From: Chromobacterium piscinae
GTDB lineage: Bacteria > Pseudomonadota > Gammaproteobacteria > Burkholderiales > Chromobacteriaceae
NCBI RefSeq assembly: GCF_021129175.1
Contig: NZ_JAJOHV010000036.1
Coordinates: 1-39,299 of the forward strand
Direction: 5' to 3'
Length of the DNA: 39,299 nt
Within the stretch, counting starts at the first letter, position 1, and the number at the start of each line of letters is the position of its first letter. Below, one piece after another: positions 1 to 6,219 of the stretch. The notes beneath the pieces are model-generated. The model did not search any database and was not told the DNA's origin. It worked only from the letters and a program-made list of their open reading frames with translations. The position numbers and the translations under genes were made by a program.

Positions 1-89
1 CCCGGCGGGGCTGCGGCGTTTGTGGGGGGATGTCGAGGTAGTGTGAATTCTTGGACAGATTGTCCATCTTATGCCATTGCGGGAGATCT

Positions 90-107
90 GCATTTTTGCA
101 AAAATGC
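90..107. promoter_or_regulatory. Perfect 18-bp palindrome upstream of the histidine kinase
   Basis: GCATTTTTGCAAAAATGC is a perfect palindrome. It lies about 65 bp before the start of the sensor kinase, in non-coding and locally AT-rich DNA. Its size and symmetry fit an operator for a dimeric repressor or activator, but I cannot assign a factor. It has no T-run after it on either strand that would make it a terminator. Confidence 0.4.
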
Positions 108-171
108 GCGGCAGATATTTTATGCAGCGCATATTATTCAAAATGTCGAATAAACCCCTGGGGCGGAAGTC

Positions 172-2352
172 TTGAGCAAATTCAAGGGCGGCGAGTGGCT
201 GCTGTTCGGCGCGGTCTGGCTTGCTTGCTCGCTGCTTGTGACGGCGCAGTGGGGAGTGAGCGAATATCGCCGCTTGCAGGACGGCTTCGAGTTAGCCGCG
301 CATCAGGCGTATGCCGGCGTGGCCAGGCGTCTGGACCAGAATGAATCGGTGCTGACGGCGATTGATGCGCTGCTGCTGTCTCGTGAGCCTTTCGACGCGT
401 CGGCGGTCGGCGCCTTTTCCCGAGAGATGCTTCCCCGGTATCAGCAGTTGTACGCCATCCAGTTTCTCCGCAATGTCACCGCCGATAATCGGGCGAGCTT
501 TCTTCGCGAAATGGAGCAGCGCTTCGGCGAGACTTTCTATATCCGCGATTTCGATGTTGTGGGGCGGCGCAGCTGGCAGCCAGCCCCCTCGCGCGAGCAA
601 TCTCTCGTCGTGTCGATGATAGAGCCGGACTTGCCGGTCGCTAGTCCTGTCTATGGCTACGACATGCTTGGGGATGCCTATTTCGCTCCCGAGCTGAGGC
701 GGACGATCTCCGGCGGGCAGAAGGTGTCTTCCCGTCCCTTCGAACTATATGACGGCAGCGGACGGGCCTATTTGCTGATGCAGCCCTTGTTCCGTGATTC
801 CGAATCGTCAGGCAGGAAGCGGTTGGCCGGCATGGCCGTGTTGGTGGTGTTTTGCGATCGACTGCTGCAATTGCCGGTTGACGCCAGCCTGACCAATAGC
901 CTGGATTTGGCTTTGCTGGCAAAGGAGGGGGGGCATGAGCTGTTGTATGAGCGGGTTCATCGCGTCGCCGAGCATGATTGGTGGCCGGTTGTCACCAGGC
1001 TTGAGGCGAAACTGCCGCTGAACAGCGAGGCGCAGCCATTCGTGCTGGGCGTTGCCCAGGATGTTCGCGTCAGCGATCTGGCGCTGCTGCCGCTGCTGCT
1101 GAGAGAGCTGTTGCTGACGCTGCTGCTGGCCGCCGCTGGCCTTATCTACTCCCAGCGCATGGCCTTGAGCCGCCAGCGCAGCCTGGCGGATGAGGAGCTG
1201 TTTCTACAGAGCGAACGCGCGTCTGTGACCTTGAATGCGATTCACGACGGGGTGGTGATCCTGCGCCAGGATCGCAACATTGAAATGGCGAATCCAATGG
1301 CGCTGAGGCTGGTGGAGATGCCGGCCGAAGAGGTGCTGGGCCAGCCTTGCCACGAGGTGTTCCGGCTGCTGGGGGAGCTGGCCTCGGAGTTCGCCGAGGA
1401 TCCGATAGGCGAGTGCTTCCGCACCGGCCAGCCGGTGGAGTTGCAGGAAAGAATGCAGTTGACCACCGCGCGGGGCAAGGTGCACTTCGTCGAGGGCGGC
1501 ATCGCGCCACTGTTGTCCCGCGACGGCGTACTGATCGGCGTGGTGTGCGCGCTGAGGGACATGGGGCCGCTGCGCCAGCGCACGGCAGAGGCATTGGAGG
1601 CCAGCGAGACTCGGGTCAAGGAGCACCTGGAAAAGCTCTCGCACGTGGCGCGGCTGCATACGATGGGGGAGATGGCTTCGGGCATCGCCCATGAGCTCAA
1701 TCAGCCGCTGACCGCCATTTCCAATTATTGCCAGGCGGCGATGCAGATGCTGGAGGGCGTCGACGACGCGCCGCCGCAGGTGCATTCGGCGCTGAAGCTG
1801 GCGGTGGCGCAAGCGGGCCGGGCCGGCGAGATCATCAAGCGGCTGCGAGCGCTGGTCAGCAAACGGGCGATCGAGACGCGGCTGATCGATATCAACCAGG
1901 TGGTGGGCAACTGCATGTTTCTGGCGGAGTACGACCTGCGCGAGCGGGGCATCGAAGTGGTGCAGCTATTGTCGGGTTACTCCATTCCGGTGATGGCGGA
2001 CAGCATCCAGCTAGAGCAGGTGGTGTTGAATCTGCTGTCCAACGCGATGGATGCCTTGAAGGATGAGCCGCCTATGAAACGGCACGTGATCATCCATACC
2101 CGGCGAGAGGGGCGGAAGGGAATCCTGGAGGTGAGGGATACGGGGCGTGGGATTACTCCGGACTTGCTGGAAGTGCTGTTCCACCCATTCTTTTCCACCA
2201 AGCCGCACGGCATGGGCTTGGGCCTGTCGATCTGCCAGACCATAGTCGAGCAGTACGGCGGGCTGATCTCGGCGGAAAACATACCGGCCAGCGGCGCCTG
2301 CTTCCGGATCGAGCTGCCGCTGGCCCTGCAGGCGGAGCGGCAACTGAGCTAG
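172..2352 (+). CDS. Membrane sensor histidine kinase (CHASE-like, PAS, HisKA, HATPase)
   Basis: A 726-aa two-component sensor kinase. An N-terminal membrane helix (about residues 10-30) is followed by an extracytoplasmic region resembling CHASE sensor domains (about 40-240) and a second, very Leu-rich helix near 300-325. A PAS-like domain (about 350-460) leads into a HisKA dimerisation helix with GIAHELNQPLTA, phospho-acceptor His507, and a C-terminal ATPase domain with the N-box LSNAMDAL, the DTGRGI G1 box and the GMGLGLSIC G2 box. The start is TTG, preceded by GGGGCGGAAG. It resembles the FixL/DctB-like class with HELNQP; no receiver domain is present. The partner regulator is not in the window and may lie upstream of position 1. 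The signal sensed is unknown. It ends 1 bp from the convergent regulator gene. Confidence 0.93.
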   Translation: MSKFKGGEWLLFGAVWLACSLLVTAQWGVSEYRRLQDGFELAAHQAYAGVARRLDQNESVLTAIDALLLSREPFDASAVGAFSREMLPRYQQLYAIQFLRNVTADNRASFLREMEQRFGETFYIRDFDVVGRRSWQPAPSREQSLVVSMIEPDLPVASPVYGYDMLGDAYFAPELRRTISGGQKVSSRPFELYDGSGRAYLLMQPLFRDSESSGRKRLAGMAVLVVFCDRLLQLPVDASLTNSLDLALLAKEGGHELLYERVHRVAEHDWWPVVTRLEAKLPLNSEAQPFVLGVAQDVRVSDLALLPLLLRELLLTLLLAAAGLIYSQRMALSRQRSLADEELFLQSERASVTLNAIHDGVVILRQDRNIEMANPMALRLVEMPAEEVLGQPCHEVFRLLGELASEFAEDPIGECFRTGQPVELQERMQLTTARGKVHFVEGGIAPLLSRDGVLIGVVCALRDMGPLRQRTAEALEASETRVKEHLEKLSHVARLHTMGEMASGIAHELNQPLTAISNYCQAAMQMLEGVDDAPPQVHSALKLAVAQAGRAGEIIKRLRALVSKRAIETRLIDINQVVGNCMFLAEYDLRERGIEVVQLLSGYSIPVMADSIQLEQVVLNLLSNAMDALKDEPPMKRHVIIHTRREGRKGILEVRDTGRGITPDLLEVLFHPFFSTKPHGMGLGLSICQTIVEQYGGLISAENIPASGACFRIELPLALQAERQLS

Positions 2353-2353
2353 T

Positions 2354-3349
2354 TCAGGATGCGCGCGTCAGCGCGCCGGGCAGGGCGCGTTGGGCGCGCT
2401 CTTCACGCGGCGTGATGTTGAAGTGGTTGCGGTAGGTGCTGGAGAAATGCGGACCGCTGGAGAAGCCGCAGGCCAGGCCGATCTGGACGATGGATTTGCT
2501 GGTTTGCTGCAGCAGTTGCCGGGCGCGGCTCAGACGCAGCTCCAGATAGTATTTCGACGGCACCGTGCCCAGGTATTGCTTGAACAGCCGTTCCAACTGG
2601 CGGCGGGATACGCCGACGTAGTAGGCGATGTCGTCGGTGGACAGGGGCTCTTCGATATTCGCTTCCATCAGACTGACAGCCTCGGTCAGCTTGGGCTGGC
2701 TGCCGCCGATGCGGGTGGCCAGCGGGATGCGCTGGCGTTCGTTGCCGGGACGGATCCGTTCCATGCTGAACAGCTCGGACAGCTGGGCGATGAATTCGTG
2801 GCCCTGCTGCTTTCCCACCAGATCCAGCATGAAGTCGAAGGTGGCGGCACCGCCTGCGCAGCTCAGGCAGCGGCCCTCGCTCTCGTACAGATTGGACGTG
2901 ACGATCACGTCTGGGAATTCCTCGGTCAGCCGCGCGATTTCGCGCCAGTGTATCGTCGCGCGCTGTCCCGCCAGCAGGCCGGCTCGGGCCAGCCAGTAAC
3001 TGCCGCAGCCTAGGCCGGCCAGCGTCATCTTGTCGGCGTTGCCGCCCCCCAGAGCCTTGCTCAGGTCTTCCAGCGCGAAATCGCTGACGATCTCGTCGGC
3101 CAGGATCAGCAGGTAGTCCAGCTTGGGCGCGTAGGATAGCGGCAGGTCCACTGCCAGCTTGATGTCGTTGGATAGCTGCACCGGCGCGCCGTCCAGCGAC
3201 AGCAACAGCGTTTCGTACAGGCGTTTTTCCGCCAGCAGATTGGCGTGCGTCAGCACCTCGGAGGCGCTGGCGAAGTCGGCCATCGAGGCGTGGGGCAGGA
3301 GCAGGAAGCCAAAGCGCAGGGCTTTGCCGGTTTGGGGCGGGTGACCCAT
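2354..3349 (-). CDS. argR: GlxA-family AraC regulator, probable Pseudomonas-type ArgR
   Basis: A 331-aa transcription factor with an N-terminal DJ-1/PfpI-like domain (about 10-190) that lacks an obvious protease nucleophile role, and a C-terminal AraC double helix-turn-helix (about 215-320: GVSRRQLERLFKQYLG and IVQIGLACGFSSGPHFS). The stretch MERIRPGNERQRIPLATR followed by a helix with LMEANIEEPL closely matches my memory of P. aeruginosa ArgR, the arginine-responsive regulator of arginine uptake and catabolism. Context supports this: in Pseudomonas argR is the last gene of the aotJQMOP-argR operon, and here it follows the J, Q and M homologues. The ATG at 3349 is chosen because the alignable domain starts right after it and the 36 upstream codons overlap a terminator. 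It is unrelated to E. coli ArgR. A general GlxA regulator is the alternative. Confidence 0.8.
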   Translation of the reverse strand: MGHPPQTGKALRFGFLLLPHASMADFASASEVLTHANLLAEKRLYETLLLSLDGAPVQLSNDIKLAVDLPLSYAPKLDYLLILADEIVSDFALEDLSKALGGGNADKMTLAGLGCGSYWLARAGLLAGQRATIHWREIARLTEEFPDVIVTSNLYESEGRCLSCAGGAATFDFMLDLVGKQQGHEFIAQLSELFSMERIRPGNERQRIPLATRIGGSQPKLTEAVSLMEANIEEPLSTDDIAYYVGVSRRQLERLFKQYLGTVPSKYYLELRLSRARQLLQQTSKSIVQIGLACGFSSGPHFSSTYRNHFNITPREERAQRALPGALTRAS

Positions 3350-3373
3350 GGTGTGATTGTCTGTGTCAGTTGG

Positions 3374-3412
3374 CAAAAATGCCGCCATGGCAGGCAAGCC
3401 TGGCATGGCGGC
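3374..3412 (-). terminator. Intrinsic terminator of the ABC transporter operon
   Basis: On the minus strand a near-perfect 15-bp stem (GCCGCCATG, one G-G mismatch, then CAGGC/GCCTG with a 2-nt loop) is followed by ATTTTTG. It sits between the aotM-like stop and the argR-like start, so argR expression would need read-through or its own promoter. Confidence 0.75.
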
Positions 3413-3445
3413 GTTATCTCGCCCTGCATTGTACGATTTATTTCG

Positions 3446-3475
3446 GCGGGCCGGCACAAATTGTTGCCGGCCCGC
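3446..3475 (-). other. Second intercistronic hairpin after aotM
   Basis: A perfect 11-bp inverted repeat, GCGGGCCGGCA / TGCCGGCCCGC, with an 8-nt loop lies just past the aotM-like stop codon. It has no T-run on the minus strand, so by itself it is not a classical terminator. It could stabilise the 3' end of the transporter mRNA or act with the terminator further on. Confidence 0.5.
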
Positions 3476-3481
3476 GCGGCC

Positions 3482-4213
3482 TTACTGCTTGCGGGGGGCG
3501 AGGAAGGCCAGATAGCGGCGTTCGGCCCGTTTCATCAGCCAGACCAGGCCGAAGGTGAGGGCTAGGTAGATCAGCGCGGCGGTGAGAAAGGGCTCGAACG
3601 GCATATAGCTTTCACTATAGATGCGGCGGGCGACGCCGGTCAGGTCGGCCAGCGTCACCAGGCCGGCGATCGCGGTGCTCTGCAGCATCATGATCACCTC
3701 GTTGCTATAGGCCGGCAGCGCGCGGCGCAGCGCCGACGGCAGCACGATGCGGCGCAGCATCAGCCACTGGCTCATGCCCATCGAGCGGGCCGCCTCGATC
3801 TCGCCCCAGTGGGTGGCGCGAATCTGGCCGGCGATGATCTCGGTGGTGTAGGCGGCGGTATTCAGCGTGAAGGCCAGAATCGCGCAGACGTAGGCGTCCT
3901 GCAGATATCGCCAGGCCCAGCTGTCGCGCACCCAGTCGAACTGGGCGAGGCCGTAGTAGATGATGAACAGCTGCACCAGCAGCGGCGTGCCGCGGAACAC
4001 GTAGCCGAATAGCCAGACGGCGCCGGATAGCGCGCGGTTTTTGGAGACGCGCGCCACCGCCAGCGGGACGGCCATGGCCAGGCCCAGCAGTAGGGACAGG
4101 CCCAGCAGCTCTAGGGTCAGAATCAGGCCGTCGGTGCTGGACAGCATCGGGCCGCCGTCATGAGCGCCGAAGAATTCGGGCAGCCGCTCGATAATCAGTT
4201 GGGGATCGATCAC
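3482..4213 (-). CDS. aotM: Basic amino acid ABC transporter permease (HisM/AotM-like)
   Basis: A 243-aa inner-membrane permease of the polar amino acid uptake family (His/Glu/Gln/Arg/opine 3-TM region), which would form a heterodimer with the neighbouring HisQ/AotQ-like permease. Visible are several hydrophobic helices and the conserved cytoplasmic EAA loop, GEIEAARSMGMSQWLMLRRI (about residues 136-155), which docks on the ATPase. Its start overlaps the upstream permease stop by 4 nt (ATGA), indicating translational coupling. Length fits the HisM family. Substrate is inferred as arginine, lysine, ornithine or histidine from the operon and from the ArgR-like regulator downstream. Naming between hisM, aotM and artM cannot be settled from sequence alone. 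Confidence 0.88.
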   Translation of the reverse strand: MIDPQLIIERLPEFFGAHDGGPMLSSTDGLILTLELLGLSLLLGLAMAVPLAVARVSKNRALSGAVWLFGYVFRGTPLLVQLFIIYYGLAQFDWVRDSWAWRYLQDAYVCAILAFTLNTAAYTTEIIAGQIRATHWGEIEAARSMGMSQWLMLRRIVLPSALRRALPAYSNEVIMMLQSTAIAGLVTLADLTGVARRIYSESYMPFEPFLTAALIYLALTFGLVWLMKRAERRYLAFLAPRKQ

Positions 4214-4896
4214 AGTCCGCTCTCCTTGGCGCCCATCGAATAGCGTTTTTCCAGCCAGTGGAGCAGCAGGTTGGATACGCCGGTCACGGCGAGGAATAGC
4301 GCGCCGACGACGACGTAGACATCGAACGGCTGCTGGGTGGCGGATTTGGCGGCGTCGGCGCGGTACATCACGTCATTGAGGCCGATCACCGACACCAGCG
4401 CGGTGGATTTCACCAGCACCAGCCAGTTGTTGGAGAAGCTGGGCAGCGCGTAGCGCACCATCTGCGGCAGCTGGATGCGGAAAAACACCCGCAACGGCGA
4501 CATGCCGTAGGCGAGGCCGGCTTCCATCTGGCCCTTGTGCACCGCCATCATCGCGCCGCGGAAGGTTTCCGTCATGTAGGCGCCGAAGATGAAGCCAAGC
4601 GTGGCCACGCCGGCGGCGAAGGGGTTGATGTCTGGGCTCTGCCAGCCGAAATAGCCGCAGATGTCGTTGAGCGCCATCTGAGCGCCGAAGAACAGCAGGA
4701 ACATCCACACCAAGTCGGGAATGCCGCGCACCACGGTGGAGTAGAATTCGGCCAGCAAGGTCAGCGGGCGGGAGTGGCTGGACTTGAACAGCGCGCCGAC
4801 CAGGCCGAGCGCGACGGACACGACCAGCGAGGTGCCGGCCAGTTTCAGAGTCAGCACGCCGCCTTCGAGGATGCTGGGAAGGTAGCCTTGAAGCAT
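4210..4896 (-). CDS. aotQ: Basic amino acid ABC transporter permease (HisQ/AotQ-like)
   Basis: A 228-aa inner-membrane permease, partner of the overlapping HisM/AotM-like subunit. It has an N-terminal helix from GVLTLKLAGTSLVVSVALGL, a further hydrophobic core near 60-75 (VWMFLLFFGA) and the EAA loop GQMEAGLAYGMSPLRVFFRI (about 121-140). Length and motif are typical of HisQ. It lies 82 bp after the periplasmic binding protein gene; that gap holds a hairpin. No ATP-binding protein is encoded in this operon or elsewhere in the window apart from znuC, so the ATPase must come from another locus. Confidence 0.88.
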   Translation of the reverse strand: MLQGYLPSILEGGVLTLKLAGTSLVVSVALGLVGALFKSSHSRPLTLLAEFYSTVVRGIPDLVWMFLLFFGAQMALNDICGYFGWQSPDINPFAAGVATLGFIFGAYMTETFRGAMMAVHKGQMEAGLAYGMSPLRVFFRIQLPQMVRYALPSFSNNWLVLVKSTALVSVIGLNDVMYRADAAKSATQQPFDVYVVVGALFLAVTGVSNLLLHWLEKRYSMGAKESGL

Positions 4897-4929
4897 GAAG
4901 CAATCTCGGAAAAGGGGATTGCCGGCGCC

Positions 4930-4948
4930 GGCGCGCGGGAGGCGCGCC
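4930..4948 (-). other. Intercistronic hairpin between binding protein and permease genes
   Basis: GGCGCGC, a 5-nt loop GGGAG, then GCGCGCC, in the 82-bp gap after the binding-protein stop. Transport operons of this type commonly carry a 3' stabilising hairpin here, so that the periplasmic protein is made in excess over the permeases. That role is inference. Confidence 0.45.
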
Positions 4949-4978
4949 AGCGTCGTATCGGGTGGTTCAGTTCAGGGC

Positions 4979-5743
4979 TCAGCCGCCGTAAATGTCGAAG
5001 CTGAAGTACTTGTCCTGGACTTTCTTGTAGGCGCCGTCTTTGCGGATTTGGTCGATGGCCTTGTTCAGGCGTTCGACCAATGCCTTGTTGCCTTTCTTGA
5101 CGGCGATGCCGCAGCCCGGGCCGAAGTATTTGACATCGGAGTAATTGGGGCCGACGAAGGCGTAGCCCTTGGCTTGGGCGGTCTTGAGGAATTCCTGTTC
5201 GCCGACGGCGCTGTCGACGAACACGGCGTCCACGCGGCCGGACTTCAGGTCCAGGAAGGATTCAGGCGACTTGGCGTAGGACACAATGGCGGCGCCGTTC
5301 TTGCCCCAATTGTCCTTGGCGAACTTCTCCTGAGTGGAGGCGCGCAGCACGCCGATCTTCTTGCCCTTCAGGCTGGCGGCGTCCACCTTGGTGCCGTCCT
5401 TGGCCACCATGCGGCTGGCGATGTTGTAGTACTTGTGGGAGAAATCCACCGCCTTTTGGCGCTCCGGCGTGATCTGCATCGAGGAGATGATGGCGTCGAA
5501 CTTGTTGGCGTTCAGCGCCGGGATCAGGCCGTCCCAGTCCTGAGGCACGATCTGGCAGGTGACTTTCATCGCCGCGCACAGCGAATTGGCGATGTCGATG
5601 TCGAAGCCTTGCGGCTTGCCGTCGGCGCCTTGCTTGGAGAACGGCGGGTAGTTGAGATCCACGCCGATGCGCAGGGTTTCCGCCTGGGCGGACAGGGAGG
5701 CGAGCAGGGCGAGGCCGGCGCTTGCGATCAGGGCTTTTTTCAT
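4979..5743 (-). CDS. aotJ: Periplasmic basic amino acid-binding protein (HisJ/AotJ-like)
   Basis: A 254-aa substrate-binding protein of the SBP_bac_3 family. A Sec signal peptide (MKKALIASAGLALLASLSAQA, cut predicted after residue 21 or so) precedes the mature start ETLRIGVDLNYPPFS, a classic beginning for LAO/HisJ proteins. QGFDIDIANSLCAAM, DWDGLIPALNANKFDAIISS and TPERQKAVDFS are the family's usual ligand-pocket blocks. It delivers ligand to the two permeases encoded after it. The ATG at 5743 is chosen because it begins the signal peptide; 78 in-frame codons upstream have no coding character. It is read from the long divergent intergenic region shared with the glutamate dehydrogenase. Confidence 0.92.
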   Translation of the reverse strand: MKKALIASAGLALLASLSAQAETLRIGVDLNYPPFSKQGADGKPQGFDIDIANSLCAAMKVTCQIVPQDWDGLIPALNANKFDAIISSMQITPERQKAVDFSHKYYNIASRMVAKDGTKVDAASLKGKKIGVLRASTQEKFAKDNWGKNGAAIVSYAKSPESFLDLKSGRVDAVFVDSAVGEQEFLKTAQAKGYAFVGPNYSDVKYFGPGCGIAVKKGNKALVERLNKAIDQIRKDGAYKKVQDKYFSFDIYGG

Positions 5744-6020
5744 GATGTTGCTTCTACTTCTCTCTCGTTGGCCGCTGGCGCGATGCGCAGGCGGCCGGCT
5801 TGTAAACCCCGCACCGGAGGCGACGTTAATGTTCCGATCCGGGCCGTTTTGTGTTCTGAATTGACCAACGGTTTTTGCGATAGCCAACAATAATCGGCTG
5901 ATTTGGTCAATCCCCACAAGCAAGTGCGCACATTCTACCTTACTTTTGCGAATAAATGGAAATATCATAAAAATCAATAAGTTACGCGATAATTTTTTGA
6001 TGATCTACAATGCGTGCTGT

Positions 6021-6062
6021 TACGAGATTTGTGTAATTGTCCGTCGCTTTGCTGTAAGGTGT
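6021..6062 (+). promoter_or_regulatory. Candidate distal ArgR operator
   Basis: CGTCGC at 6042-6047 followed by 8 nt and AA matches the Pseudomonas ArgR half-site TGTCGC-N8-AA-N5 in 7 of 8 defined positions. The 21-bp unit before it (from 6021) keeps only the N8-AA spacing, with a poor first hexamer (TACGAG). TGTCGG at 6060 is another partial match, but at 18 bp rather than 21 bp spacing. Confidence 0.35.
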
Positions 6063-6116
6063 CGGCTGGATTTTCGGGCGGCTTATGCGCCTGCGTTGTT
6101 GCCTCTGGGATAGGCA

Positions 6117-6159
6117 GGGCGCTTTTTGTGTAAGTGCATGTCGCATTAAGGAAATCCGG
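6117..6159 (+). promoter_or_regulatory. Candidate ArgR operator at the gdhB-like promoter
   Basis: TGTCGC at 6139-6144, then 8 nt, then AA is an exact match to the Pseudomonas ArgR half-site consensus as I recall it. A weaker hexamer, GGGCGC at 6117, stands 22 bp upstream in the same orientation. The downstream half overlaps where the -35 of the TACAAT at 6176-6181 would fall (6153-6158, AATCCG, far from TTGACA). That is the layout expected for an activator-dependent promoter. Confidence 0.5.
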
Positions 6160-6175
6160 CCGGGGTGGCGCTATC

Positions 6176-6181
6176 TACAAT
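6176..6181 (+). promoter_or_regulatory. Candidate -10 element of the gdhB-like gene
   Basis: TACAAT lies 39 bp before the start codon and has no recognisable -35 at 16-18 bp. The ArgR-like half-site sits in the place of the -35. The same 11 bases (ATCTACAATGC) occur 170 bp upstream. Confidence 0.4.
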
Positions 6182-6219
6182 GCCCCGACAACCTCCCTGC
6201 TCACAACAAGAGAAGCTAA

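Larger units (their letters stand above)
5744..6219. promoter_or_regulatory. Divergent control region between aotJ-like and gdhB-like genes
   Basis: This 476-bp stretch holds no credible gene. The middle (about 5930-6010) is AT-rich compared with its surroundings. On the minus strand TAGAAT at 5937-5932 could be the -10 of the transporter promoter, which would give a leader of roughly 180 nt. TTGACCAA (5861-5868) and TTGGTCAA (5903-5910) form an inverted repeat inside that leader. On the plus strand TACAAT occurs twice (6006-6011 and 6176-6181). Matches to the Pseudomonas ArgR half-site occur at 6042 and 6139 and are listed separately. Confidence 0.6.

Noticed and set aside
4895-5893. A 332-codon plus-strand frame opposite the binding protein gene
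   Set aside because: Antisense shadow; the minus-strand gene has a signal peptide and family motifs.
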